A stretch of DNA of 64,000 nucleotides from Euonymus europaeus (lineage: Eukaryota > Streptophyta > Magnoliopsida > Celastrales > Celastraceae). Positions within the stretch are counted from its first letter, which is position 1, and every line of letters starts with the position of its first letter. Of the stretch, positions 47,553-59,649 are shown piece after piece. The notes below the pieces were generated by a model. That model had not been told where the DNA came from. It made no database searches and saw nothing but the letters and a program-made list of their open reading frames with translations. Both the position numbers and the translations under genes were made by a program. The stretch spans positions 32,394,501 to 32,458,500 of the forward strand of contig OY756957.1 in assembly GCA_963580455.1 (NCBI GenBank), written 5' to 3'.

Positions 47553-49622
47553 GATCCTGGCATTTCGGATTTTGATTTCAGAACTCGTGGTTAGTTGGTC
47601 TCGTTTCACCTAGTTAGCCGCGAAATTTGGTTTCTTTACGTAAACGGTTTTATGAATATCCGTTGACTCCGAGTTCTGAATTCGGTGATTTTTAGCTTGA
47701 TTTCACACTACTTTTCGAGCTCTACGATCCTGGCTTTTCGGATTTTGATTTCAGAACTCATGGCTAGTTGGTCTCGTTTCACCTAGTTAGCCGCGAAATG
47801 TGGTTTCTTTACGTAAACGGTTTTATGAATATCCGTTGACTCCGAGTTCTGAATTCGGTGATTTTTAGCTTGATTTCACACTACTTTTCGAGCTCTACAA
47901 TCCTGGTGTTTCGGATTTAGGAACTCGTTGCTAGTTGGTCTCATTTCACCTATTTAGCCGCGCAATGTGGTTTCTTTACGTAAATGGATTTATGAATATC
48001 CATTGACTCCGTGTTCTGAATTCGGTGATTTTTAGCTTGATTTCACACTACTTTTCGAGCTCTATGATCCTGGCATTTCGGATTTTGGTTTCAGAACTCG
48101 TGGCTAGTTGGTCTCGTTTCACCCAGTTAGCCGTGAAATGTGGTTTCTTTACGTAAACGGTTTTATGAATATCCGTTGACTCCGAGTTCTGAATTCGGTT
48201 ATTTTTAGCTTGATTTCACACTACTTTTCGAGCTCTACAATCCTGGCGTTTCGGATTTTGATTTCAGAACTCGTGGCTAGTTGGTCTCGTTTCACCTAGT
48301 TAGCCGCGAAATGTGGTTTCTTTACGTAAACGGTTTTACGAATATCCGTTGACTCCGAGTTCTGAATTCGGTGATTTTTAGCTTGATTTCACACTACTTT
48401 TCGAGCTCTACAATCCTGGCCTTTCGGATTTTGATTTCAGAAATCGTGGCTAGTAGGTCTCGTTTCACCTATTTAGCCGCGCAATGTGGTTTCTTTACGT
48501 AAACGGTTTTATGAATATCCGTTGACTCCGAGTTCTGAATTCGGTGATTTTTAGCTTGATTTCACACTACTTTTCGAGCTCTACAATCCTGGTGTTTCGG
48601 ATTTTGATTTCAGAACTCGTGGCTAGTAGGTCTCGTTTCACCTAGTTAGCCGCGAAATGTGGTTTCTTTACGTAAACGGTTTTATGAATATCCGTTGACT
48701 CCGAGTTCCGAATTCGGTGATTTTTAGCTTGATTTCACACTACTTTTCGAGCTCTACGATCCTGGCATTTCGGATTTTGATTTCAGAACTCGTGGCTAGT
48801 TGCTCTCGTTACACCTATTTAGCCGCGCAATGTGGTTTCTTTACGTAAACGGATTTATGAATATCCGTTGACTCCGAGTTCTGAATTCGGTGATTTTTAG
48901 CTTGATTACACACTACTTTTCAAGCTCTACAATCCTGGCGTTTCGGATTTCGATTTCAGAACTCGTGGCTAGTTGATCTCGTTTCACCTATTTAGCCGCG
49001 AAATGTGGTTTCTTTACGTAAACGGTTTTATGAATATCCGTTGACTCCGAGTTCTGAATTCGGTGATTTTTAGCTTGATTTCACACTACTTTTCGAGCTC
49101 TACGATCCTGGCATTTCGGATTTTTGTTTCAGAACCCGTGGCTAGTTGGTCTCGTTTCACCCAGTTAGCCGCGAAATGTGGTTTCTTTACGTAAACGGTT
49201 TTATGAATATCCGTTGACTCCGAGTTCTGAATTCGGTTATTTTTAGCTTGATTTCACACTACTTTTCGAACTCTACAATCCTGGAGTTTCGGATTTTGAT
49301 TTCAGAACTCGTGGCTAGTTGGTCTCGTTTCACCTATTTAGCCGCGAAATGTGGTTTCTTTACGTAAACGGTTTTATGAATATCCGTTGACTCCGAGTTC
49401 TGAATTCGGTGATTTTTAGCTTCATTTCACACTACTTTTGGAGCTCTACAATCCTGGCATTTCGGATTTTGATTTCAGAACTCGTGGCTAGTAGGTCTCA
49501 TTTCACCTAGTTAGCCGCGAAATGTGGTTTCTTTACGTAAACGGTTTTATGAATATCCGTTGACTCCGAGTTCTGAATTCGGTGATTTTTAGCTTGATTT
49601 CACACTACTTTTCGAGCTCTAC
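47553..49622. repeat. Long cassette A, copy 2
   Basis: It follows the order of 41505-44612 but lacks the AATCTTGG/AGTAGG unit after the 167-bp unit (47899), so the CTATGATCC/GGTTATTTTTA unit at 48066 comes directly next. Shared marks are CTCATGG, ATCCATTGAC, TTTACGAATATCC, TTGCTCTCGTTACACC, GTTGATCTCG, AGAACCCG with CGAACTCTAC, CTTCATTTC and GTCTCATTTC. Unit 48585 has the GTTCCGAATTC change also found in 54288 of copy 3 but not in 43229 of copy 1, so copies 2 and 3 are closer. Confidence 0.88.
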
Positions 49623-52600
49623 GATCCTGGAATTTCGGATTTTGGTTTCAGAACCCGTGGCTAGTTGGTCTCGTTTCACCCAGTTAGCCGCGAAATGTGG
49701 TTTCTTTACGTAAACGGTTTTATGAATATCCGTTGACTCCGAGTTCTGAATTCGGTTATTTTTAGCTTGATTTCACACTACTTTTCGAACTCTACAATCC
49801 TGGTGTTTCGGATTTTGATTTCAGAACTCGTGGCTAGTTGGTCTCGTTTCACCTATTTAGCCGCGAAATGTGGTTTCTTTACGTAAACGGTTTTATGAAT
49901 ATCCGTTGACTTCGAGTTCTGAATTCGGTGATTTTTAGCTTCATTTCACACTACTTTTCGAGCTCTACAATCCTGGCGTTTCGGATTTTGATTTCAGAAC
50001 TCGTGGCTAGTTGGTCTCGTTTCACCTAGTTAGCCGCGAAATGTGATTTCTTTACGTAAACGGTTTTATGAATATCCGTTGACTCCGAGTTTTGAACTCG
50101 GTGATTTTTAGCTTGATTTGACACTACTTTTTGAGCTCTACAATCCTGGGTTTTCGGTTTTCGATTTCAGAACTCGTGGCTAGTAGGTCTCGTTTCACCT
50201 AGTTAGCCGCGAAATGTGATTTCTTTACGTAAACGGTTTTATGAATATCCGTTGACTCCGAGTTCTGAATTCGGTGATTTTTAGCTTCATTTCACACTAC
50301 TTTTGGAGCTCTACAATCCTGGCATTTCGGATTTTGATTTCAGAACTCGTGGCTAGTAGGTCTCCTTTCACCTAGTTAGCCGCGAAATGTGGTTTCTTTA
50401 CGTAAACGGTTTTATGAATTTCCGTTGACTCCGAGTTCTGAATTCGGTGATTTTTAGCTTGATTTCACACTACTTTTCGAGCTCTACAATCTTGGCATTT
50501 CGGATTTTGATTTCAGAACTCGTGGCTAGTTGGTCTCGTTACACCTATTTAGCCGCGCAATGTGGTTTCTTTACGTAAACGGATTTATGAATATCCGTTG
50601 ACTCCGGGTTCTGAATTCGGTGATTTTTAGCTTGATTACACACTACTTTTAAAGCTCTACAATCCTGGCGTTTCGGATTTTGATTTCAGAACTCGTGGCT
50701 AGTTGGTCTCGTTTCACCTATTTAGCCGCGAAATGTGGTTTCTTTACGTAAACGGTTTTATGAATATCCGTTGACTCCGAGTTCTGAATTCGGTGATTTT
50801 TAGCTTGATTTCACACTACTTTTCGAGCTCTACAATCCTGGTGTTTCGGATTTTGATTTCAGAACTCGTGGCTAGTTGGTCTCGTTTCACCTAGTTAGCC
50901 GCGAAATGTGGTTTCTTTACGTAAACGGTTTTATGAATATCCGTTGACTCCGAGTTCTGAATTCGGTGATTTTTAGCTTGATTTCACAATACTTTTCGAG
51001 CTCTACGATCCTGGCTTTTCGGATTTTGATTTCAGAACTCGTGGCTAGTTGCTCTCGTTACACCTATTTAGCCGCGCAATGTGGTTTCTTTACGTAAACG
51101 GATTTATGAATATCCGTTGACTCCGAGTTCTGAATTCGGTGATTTTTAGCTTGATTACACACTACTTTTCAAGCTCTACAATCCTGGCATTTCGGATTTT
51201 GATTTCAGAACTCGTGGCTAGTTGGTCTCGTTTCACCTATTTAGCCGCGAAATGTGGTTTCTTTACGTAAACGGTTTTATGAATATCCGTTGACTCCGAG
51301 TTCTGAATTCGGTGATTTTTAGCTTGATTTCACACTACTTTTCGAGCTCTACGATCCTGGCATTTCGGATTTTGGTTTCAGAACTCGTGGCTAGTTGGTC
51401 TCGTTTCACCCAGTTAGCCGCGAAATGTGGTTTCTTTACGTAAACGGTTTTATGAATATCCGTTGACTCCGAGTTCTGAATTCGGTTATTTTTAGCTTGA
51501 TTTCACACTACTTTTCGAGCTCTACAATCCTGGCGTTTCGGATTTTGATTTCAGAACTCGTGGCTAGTTGGTCTCGTTTCACCTAGTTAGCCGCGAAATG
51601 TGATTTCTTTACGTAAACGGTTTTATGAATATCCGTTGACTCCGAGTTTTGAACTCGGTGATTTTTAGCTTGATTTGACACTACTTTTTGAGCTCTACAA
51701 TCCTGGGTTTTCGGTTTTCGATTTCAGAACTCGTGGCTAGTAGGTCTCGTTTCACCTAGTTAGCCGCGAAATGTGATTTCTTTACGTAAACGGTTTTATG
51801 AATATCCGTTGACTCCGAGTTCTGAATTCGGTGATTTTTAGCTTCATTTCACACTACTTTTGGAGCTCTACAATCCTGGCGTTTCGGATTTTGATTTCAG
51901 AACTCGTGGCTAGTTGGTCTCGTTTCACCTAGTTAGCCGCGAAATGTGGTTTCTTTACGTAAACGGTTTTATGAATTTCCGTTGACTACGAGTTCTGAAT
52001 TCGGTGATTTTTAGCTTGATTTCACACTACTTTTCGAGCTCTACAATCCTGGTGTTTCGGATTTTGATTTCAGAACTCGTGGCTAGTAGGTCTCGTTTCA
52101 CCTAGTTAGCCGCGAAATGTGGTTTCTTTACGTAAACGGTTTTATGAATTTCCGTTGACTACGAGTTCTGAATTCGGTGATTTTTAGCTTGATTTCACAC
52201 TACTTTTCGAGCTCTACAATCCTGGTGTTTCGGATTTTGATTTCAGAACTCGTGGCTAGTTGGTCTCGTTACACCTATTTAGCCGCGCAATGTGGTTTCT
52301 TTACGTAAACGGATTTATGAATATCCGTTGACTCCGGGTTCTGAATTCGGTGATTTTTAGCTTGATTACACACTACTTTTAAAGCTCTACAATCCTGGCG
52401 TTTCGGATTTTGATTTCAGAACTCGTGGCTAGTTGGTCTCGTTTCACCTATTTAGCCGCGAAATGTGGTTTCTTTACGTAAACGGTTTTATGAATATCCG
52501 TTGACTCCGAGTTCTGAATTCGGTGATTGTTTGCTTGATTTCACACTACTTTTCGAGCTCTACGATCCTGGCATTTCGGATTTTGATTTCAGAACTCGTG

Positions 52601-53082
52601 GTTAGTTGGTCTCGTTTCACCTAGTTAGCCGCAAAATTTGGTTTCTTTACGTAAACGGTTTTATGAATATCCGTTGACTCCGAGTTCTGAATTTGGTGAT
52701 TTTTAGCTTGATTTCACACTACTTTTCGAGCTCTACGATCCTGGCTTTTCGGATTTTGATTTCAGAACTCGTGGCTAGTTGGTCTCGTTTCACCTAGTTA
52801 GCCGCGAAATGTGGTTTCTTTACGTAAACGGTTTTATGAATATCCGTTGACTCCGAGTTCTGAATTCGGTGATTTTTAGCTTTATTTCACACTACTTTTC
52901 GAGCTCTACAATCCTGGCGTTTCGGATTTTGATTTCAGAACTTGTGGCTAGTTGGTCTCGTCTCACCTATTTAGCCGCGCAATGTTGTTTCTTTACGTAA
53001 ACGGATTTATGAATATCCGTTGACTCCGAGTTCTGAATTCGGTGATTTTTTGCTTGATTTGACACTACTTTTCGAGCTCTAC
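49623..53082. repeat. Cassette B, copies 2 and 3, with linkers
   Basis: Copy 2 runs 49623-50833 and copy 3 51353-52563. Both contain the ordered pair GTTTTGAACTCGG (49969, 51526) and GGGTTTTCGGTTTTCG (50142, 51699). Units 49104-49449 (AGAACCCG, CTTCATTTC) are partly repeated at 49623-49968, a two-unit duplication within a 519-bp step. In copy 3 the GTCTCATTTC unit is replaced by two units with ATTTCCG and GACTACGAG (51872, 52045), a local duplication. Units 52564, 52737 and 52910 link to cassette A copy 3 and match 47207-47552 with one added unit. Confidence 0.84.
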
Positions 53083-55671
53083 GATCCTGGCATTTCGGAT
53101 TTTGATTTCAGAACTCGTGGTTAGTTGGTCTCGTTTCACCTAGTTAGCCGCGAAATTTGGTTTCTTTACGTAAACGGTTTTATGAATATCCGTTGACTCC
53201 GAGTTCTGAATTCGGTGATTTTTAGCTTGATTTCACACTACTTTTCGAGCTCTACGATCCTGGCTTTTCGGATTTTGATTTCAGAACTCATGGCTAGTTG
53301 GTCTCGTTTCACCTAGTTAGCCGCGAAATGTGGTTTCTTTACGTAAACGGTTTTATGAATATCCGTTGACTCCGAGTTCTGAATTCGGTGATTTTTAGCT
53401 TGATTTCACACTACTTTTCGAGCTCTACAATCCTGGTATTTCGGATTTAGGAACTCGTTGCTAGTTGGTCTCGTTTCACCTATTTAGCCGCGCAATGTGG
53501 TTTCTTTACGTAAACGGATTTATGAATATCCATTGACTCCGAGTTCTGAATTCGGTGATTTTTAGCTTGATTTCACACTACTTTTCGAGCTCTACAATCT
53601 TGGCATTTCGGATTTTGATTTCAGAACTCGTGGCTAGTAGGTCTCGTTTCACCTAGTTAGCCACGAAATGTGGTTTCTTTACGTAAACGGTTTTATGAAT
53701 ATCCGTTGACTCCGAGTTCTGAATTCGGTGATTTTTAGCTTGATTTCACACTACTTTTCGAGCTCTATGATCCTGGCATTTCGGATTTTGGTTTCAGAAC
53801 TCGTGGCTAGTTGGTCTCGTTTCACCCAGTTAGCCGCGAAATGTGGTTTCTTTACGTAAACGGTTTTATGAATATTCGTTGACTCCGAGTTCTGAATTGG
53901 GTTATTTTTAGCTTGATTTCACACTACTTTTCGAGCTCTACAATCCTGGCATTTCGGATTTTGATTTCAGAACTCGTGGCTAGTTGGTCTCGTTTCACCT
54001 AGTTAGCCGCGAATTGTGGTTTCTTTACGTAAACGGTTTTACGAATATCCATTGACTCCGAGTTCTGAATTCGGTGATTTTTAGCTTGATTTCACACTAC
54101 TTTTCGAGCTCTACAATCCTGGCGTTTCGGATTTTGATTTCAGAACTCGTGGCTAGTAGGTCTCGTTTCACCTATTTAGCCGGGCAATGTGGTTTCTTTT
54201 CGTAAACGGTTTTATGAATATCCGTTGACTCCGAGTTCTGAATTCGGTGATTTTTAGCTTGATTTCACACTACTTTTCGAGCTCTACAATCCTGGTGTTT
54301 CGGATTTTGATTTCAGAACTCGTGGCTAGTAGGTCTCGTTTCACCTAGTTAGCCGCGAAATGTGGTTTCTTTACGTAAACGGTTTTATGAATATCCGTTG
54401 ACTCCGAGTTCCGAATTCGGTGATTTTTAACTTGATTTCACACTACTTTTCGAGCTCTACGATCCTGGCATTTCGGATTTTGATTTCAGAACTCGTGGCT
54501 AGTTGCTCTCGTTACACCTATTTAGCCGCGCAATGTGGTTTCTTTACGTAAACGGATTTATGAATATCCGTTGACTCCGAGTTCTGAATTCGGTGATTTT
54601 TAGCTTGATTACACACTACTTTTCAAGCTCTACAATCCTGGCATTTCGGATTTCGATTTCAGAACTCGTGGCTAGTTGATCTCGTTTCACCTATTTAGCC
54701 GCGAAATGTGGTTTCTTTACGTAAACGGTTTTATGAATATCCGTTGACTCCGAGTTCTGAATTCGGTGATTTTTAGCTTGATTTCACACTACTTTTCGAG
54801 CTCTACGATCCTGGCATTTCGGATTTTGGTTTCAGAACCCGTGGCTAGTTGGTCTCGTTTCACCCAGTTAGCCGCGAAATGTGGTTTCTTTACGTAAACG
54901 GTTTTATGAATATCCGTTGACTCCGAGTTCTGAATTCGGTTATTTTTAGCTTGATTTCACACTACTTTTCGAACTCTACAATCCTGGCGTTTCGGATTTT
55001 GATTTCAGAACTCGTGGCTAGTTGGTCTCGTTTCACCTATTTAGCCGCGAAATGTGGTTTCTTTACGTAAACGGTTTTATGAATATCCGTTGACTCCGAG
55101 TTCTGAATTCGGTGATTTTTAGCTTCATTTCACACTACTTTTGGAGCTCTACAATCCTGGCATTTCGGATTTTGATTTCAGAACTCGTGGCTAGTAGGTC
55201 TCATTTCACCTAGTTAGCCGCGAAATGTGGTTTCTTTACGTAAACGGTTTTATGAATTTCCGTTGACTCCGAGTTCTGAATTCGGTGATTTTTAGCTTGA
55301 TTTCACACTACTTTTCGAGCTCTACAATCTTGGCATTTCGGATTTTGATTTCAGAACTCGTGGCTAGTTGGTCTCGTTACACCTATTTAGCCGCGCAATG
55401 TGGTTTCTTTACGTAAACGGATTTATGAATATCCGTTGACTCCGGGTTCTGAATTCGGTGATTTTTAGCTTGATTACACACTACTTTTAAAGCTCTACAA
55501 TCCTGGCGTTTCGGATTTTGATTTCAGAACTCGTGGCTGGTTGGTCTCGTTTCACCTATTTAGCCGCGAAATGTGGTTTCTTTACGTAAACGGATTTATG
55601 AATATCCGTTGACTCCGAGTTCTGAATTCGGTGATTTTTAGCTTGATTTCACACTACTTTTCGAGCTCTAC
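53083..55671. repeat. Long cassette A, copy 3
   Basis: Units 53083 to 55499 follow the full order of copy 1 without the extra trimer. The 167-bp unit is at 53429 (GGTATTTCGG head, ATCCATTGAC) and is the last 167-bp unit in the window. AATCTTGG/AGTAGG at 53596 is present as in copy 1 and unlike copy 2. Private changes include ATTGGGTTATTT, GCGAATTGTGG and CCGGGCAATG. Unit 55499 has GGCTGGTTGG and ACGGATTTATG, which are passed on to the trimer series that follows. Confidence 0.88.
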
Positions 55672-56017
55672 AATCCTGGTGTTTCGGATTTTGATTTCAG
55701 AACTCGTGGCTAGTAGGTCTCGTTTCACCTAGTTAGCCGCGAAATGTGGTTTCTTTACGTAAACGGTTTTATGAATATCCGTTGACTCCGAGTTCTGAAT
55801 TCGGTGATTTTTAGCTTGATTTCACACTACTTTTCGAGCTCTACAATCCTGGCATTTCGGATTTTGATTTCAGAACTCGTGGCTAGTAGGTCTCGTTTCA
55901 CCTATTTAGCCGCGCAATGTGGTTTCTTTACGTAAACGGATTTATGAATATCCGTTGACTCCGGGTTCTGAATTCGGTGATTTTTAGCTTGATTACACAC
56001 TACTTTTAAAGCTCTAC
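55672..56017. repeat. Two linker monomers before the trimer duplication
   Basis: Unit 55672 is an AGTAGG unit. Unit 55845 is a hybrid: its head and middle are AGTAGG with TTTAG and GCGCAATGTGG, while its tail has CCGGGTT, GATTACACAC and TTTTAAAGC as in the unit at 55326. An exchange inside a monomer explains this and also the GGCTGGTTGG unit that follows both (55499 and 56018). Confidence 0.8.
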
Positions 56018-57055
56018 AATCCTGGCGTTTCGGATTTTGATTTCAGAACTCGTGGCTGGTTGGTCTCGTTTCACCTATTTAGCCGCGAAATGTGGTTTCT
56101 TTACGTAAACGGATTTATGAATATCCGTTGACTCCGAGTTCTGAATTCGGTGATTTTTAGCTTGATTTCACACTATTTTTCGAGCTCTACAATCCTGGTG
56201 ATTCGGATTTTGATTTCAGAACTCGTGGCTAGTAGGTCTCGTTTCACCTTGTTAGCCGCGAAATGTGGTTTCTTTACGTAAACGGTTTTATGAATATCCG
56301 TTGACTCCGAGTTCTGAATTCGGTGATTTTTAGCTTGATTTCACACTACTTTTCGAGCTCTACGATCCTGGCATTTCGGATTTTGATTTCAGAACTCGTG
56401 GCTAGTTGCTCTCGTTACACCTATTTAGCCGCGCAATGTGGTTTCTTTACGTAAACGGATTTATGAATATCCGTTGACTCCGAGTTCTGAATTCGGTGAT
56501 TTTTAGCTTGATTACACACTACTTTTCAAGCTCTACAATCCTGGCGTTTCGGATTTTGATTTCAGAACTCGTGGCTAGTTGGTCTCGTTTCACCTATTTA
56601 GCCGCGAAATGTGGTTTCTTTACGTAAACGGATTTATGAATATCCGTTGACTCCGAGTTCTGAATTCGGTGATTTTTAGCTTGATTTCACACTATTTTTC
56701 GAGCTCTACAATCCTGGTGATTCGGATTTTGATTTCAGAACTCGTGGCTAGTAGGTCTCGTTTCACCTTGTTAGCCGCGAAATGTGGTTTCTTTACGTAA
56801 ACGGTTTTATGAATATCCGTTGACTCCGAGTTCTGAATTCGGTGATTTTTAGCTTGATTTCACACTACTTTTCGAGCTCTACGATCCTGGCATTTCGGAT
56901 TTTGATTTCAGAACTCGTGGCTAGTTGCTCTCGTTACACCTATTTAGCCGCGCAATGTGGTTTCTTTACGTAAACGGATTTATGAATATCCGTTGACTCC
57001 GAGTTCTGAATTCGGTGATTTTTAGCTTGATTACACACTACTTTTCAAGCTCTAC
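56018..57055. repeat. Tandem 519-bp trimer duplication
   Basis: Units 56018, 56191 and 56364 recur as 56537, 56710 and 56883. Both copies share the private changes CTATTTTTCGAGC, GGTGATTCGG and TCACCTTGTTAG. I see a single difference, GGCTGGTTGG against GGCTAGTTGG. A one-base difference over 519 bp implies a recent duplication or conversion. Confidence 0.92.
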
Positions 57056-59649
57056 AATCCTGGCGTTTCGGATTTTGATTTCAGAACTCGTGGCTAGTTG
57101 GTCTCGTTTCACCTATTTAGCCGCGAAATGTGGTTTCTTTACGTAAACGGTTTTATGAATATCCGTTGACTCCGAGTTCTGAATTCGGTGATTTTTAGCT
57201 TGATTTCACACTACTTTTCGAGCTCTACGATCCTGGAATTTCGGATTTTGGTTTCAGAACTCGTGGCTAGTTGGTCTCGTTTCACCCAGTTAGCCGCGAA
57301 ATGTGGTTTCTTTACGTAAACGGTTTTATGAATATCCGTTGACTCCGAGTTCTGAATTCGGTTATTTTTAGCTTGATTTCACACTACTTTTCGAGCTCTA
57401 CAATCCTGGCGTTTCGGATTTTGATTTCAGAACTCGTGGCTAGTTCGTCTCGTTTCACCTAGTTAGCCGCGAAATGTGATTTCTTTACGTAAACGGTTTT
57501 ATGAATATCCGTTGACTCCGAGTTTTGAACTCGGTGATTTTTAGCTTGATTTGACACTACTTTTTGAGCTCTACAATCCTGGGTTTTCGGTTTTCGATTT
57601 CAGAACTCGTGGCTAGTAGGTCTCGTTTCACCTAGTTAGCCGCGAAATGTGATTTCTTTACGTAAACGGTTTTATGAATATCCGTTGACTCCGAATTCTG
57701 AATTCGGTGATTTTTAGCTTCATTTCACACTACTTTTGGAGCTCTACAATCCTGGCATTTCGGATTTTGATTTCAGAACTCGTGGCTAGTAGGTCTCATT
57801 TCACCTAGTTAGCCGCGAAATGTGGTTTCTTTACGTAAACGGTTTTATGAATTTCCGTTGACTCCGAGTTCTGAATTCGGTGATTTTTAGCTTGATTTCA
57901 CACTACTTTTCGAGCTCTACAATCTTGGCATTTCGGATTTTGATTTCAGAACTCGTGGCTAGTTGGTCTCGTTACACCTATTTAGCCGCGCAATGTGGTT
58001 TCTTTACGTAAACGGATTTATGAATATCCGTTGACTCCGGGTTCAGAATTTGGTGATTTTTAGCTTGATTACACACTACTTTTAAAGCTCTACAATCTTG
58101 GCGTTTCGGATTTTGATTTCAGAACTCGTGGCTAGTTGGTCTCGTTTCACCTATTTAGCCGCGAAATGTGGTTTCTTTACGTAAACGATTTTATGAATAT
58201 CCGTTGACTCCGAGTTCTGAATTCGGTGATTTTTAGCTTGATTTCAGACTACTTTTCGAGCTCTACGATCCTGGCATTTCGGATTTTGGTTTCAGAACTC
58301 GTGGTTAGTTGGTCTCGTTTCACTCAGTTAGCCGTGAAATGTGGTTTCTTTACGTAAACGGTTTTATGAATATCCGTTGACTCCGAGTTCTGAATTCGGT
58401 GATTTTTAGCTTGATTTCACACTACTTTTCGAGCTCTACAATCCTGGCATTTCGGATTTTGATTTCAGAACTCGTGGCTAGTTGGTCTCGTTTCACCTAT
58501 TTAGCCGCGAAATGTGGTTTCTTTACGTAAACGGTTTTATGAATTTCCGTTGACTCCGAGTTCTGAATTCGGTGATTTTTAGCTTGATTTCACACTACTT
58601 TTCGAGCTCTACAATCTTGGCGTTTCGGATTTTGATTTCAGAACTCGTGGCTAGTTGGTCTCGTTACACCTAGTTAGCCGCGAAATGTGATTTCTTTACG
58701 TAAACGGTTTTATGAATATCCGTTGACTCCGAGTTCTGAATTCGGTGATTTTTAGCTTGATTTCACACTATTTTCGAGCTCTACAATCATGGTGTTTCGG
58801 ATTTTGATTTCAGAACTCGTGGCTAGTTGGTCTCGTTTCACCTATTTAGCCGCGCAATGTTGTTTCTTTACGTAAACGGATTTATGAATATCCGTTGACT
58901 CCGAGTTCTGAATTCGGTGATTTTTATCTTGATTTCACACTACTTTTTGAGCTCTACGATCCTGGCGTTTCGGATTTTGATTTCAGAACTCGTTGTTAGT
59001 TGGTCTCATTTCACCTAGTTAGCCGCAAAATGTGGTTTCTTTACGTAAACGGTTTTATGAATATCCGTTGACTCCGAGTTCTGAATTCGGTGATTTTTAG
59101 CTTCATTTCACACTACTTTTGGAGCTCTACAATCCTGGCATTTCGGATTTTGATTTCAGAACTCGTGGCTAGTAGGTCTCATTTCACCTAGTTAGCCGCG
59201 AAATGTGGTTTCTTTACGTAAACGGTTTTATGAATTTCCGTTGACTCCGAGTTCTGAATTCGGTGATTTTTAGCTTGATTTCACACTACTTTTCGAGCTC
59301 TACAATCTTGGCATTTCGGATTTTGATTTCAGAACTCGTGGCTAGTTGGTCTCGTTACACCTATTTAGCCGCGCAATGTGGTTTCTTTACGTAAACGGAT
59401 TTATGAATATCCGTTGACTCCGGGTTCTGAATTCGGTGATTTTTAGCTTGATTACACACTACTTTTAAAGCTCTACAATCCTGGTGTTTCGGATTTTGAT
59501 TTCAGAACTCGTGGCTGGTTGGTCTCGTTTCACCTATTTAGCCGCGAAATGTGGTTTCTTTACGTAAACGGATTTATGAATATCCGTTGACTCCGAGTTC
59601 TGAATTCGGTGATTTTTAGCTTGATTTCACACTACTTTTCGAGCTCTAC
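57056..59649. repeat. Cassette B, copy 4, and following units
   Basis: Cassette B occupies 57229-58266, including GTTCGTCTCG with GTTTTGAACTCGG (57402), GGGTTTTCGGTTTTCG (57575), GTCTCATTTC and AATCTTGG with CCGGGTTCAGAATTTGG. Units 58267 (CACTCAG, GCCGTGAAATG), 58440, 58613 (172 bp, CACTATTTTCGAG) and 58785 follow. Almost all of these have partners at 61726-63973, at offsets of 4324 to 5016 bp. Units 58958-59649 return to CTTCATTTC, GTCTCATTTC, AATCTTGG/CCGGGTT and GGCTGGTTGG types. Confidence 0.85.

Larger units (their letters stand above)
9095..53595. repeat. Family of twenty 167-bp monomers (shared 6-bp deletion)
   Basis: Twenty units read GGATTTAGGAACTCG or a one-base variant in place of GGATTTTGATTTCAGAACTCG, a net loss of 6 bp at monomer positions 17-25. 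Starts: 9095, 10127, 11159, 12364, 14607, 16850, 19093, 19600, 21322, 22699, 23212, 24589, 27178, 28902, 30799, 32524, 37881, 41851, 47899, 53429. Most also have CTCGTTGCTAG, TTTAG, GCGCAATGTGG and ACGGATTTATG. Spacings equal a whole number of 173-bp units minus 6, after other visible indels. A single origin followed by spread through HOR amplification is the simplest reading. None occurs left of 9095 or right of 53595. Confidence 0.95.
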
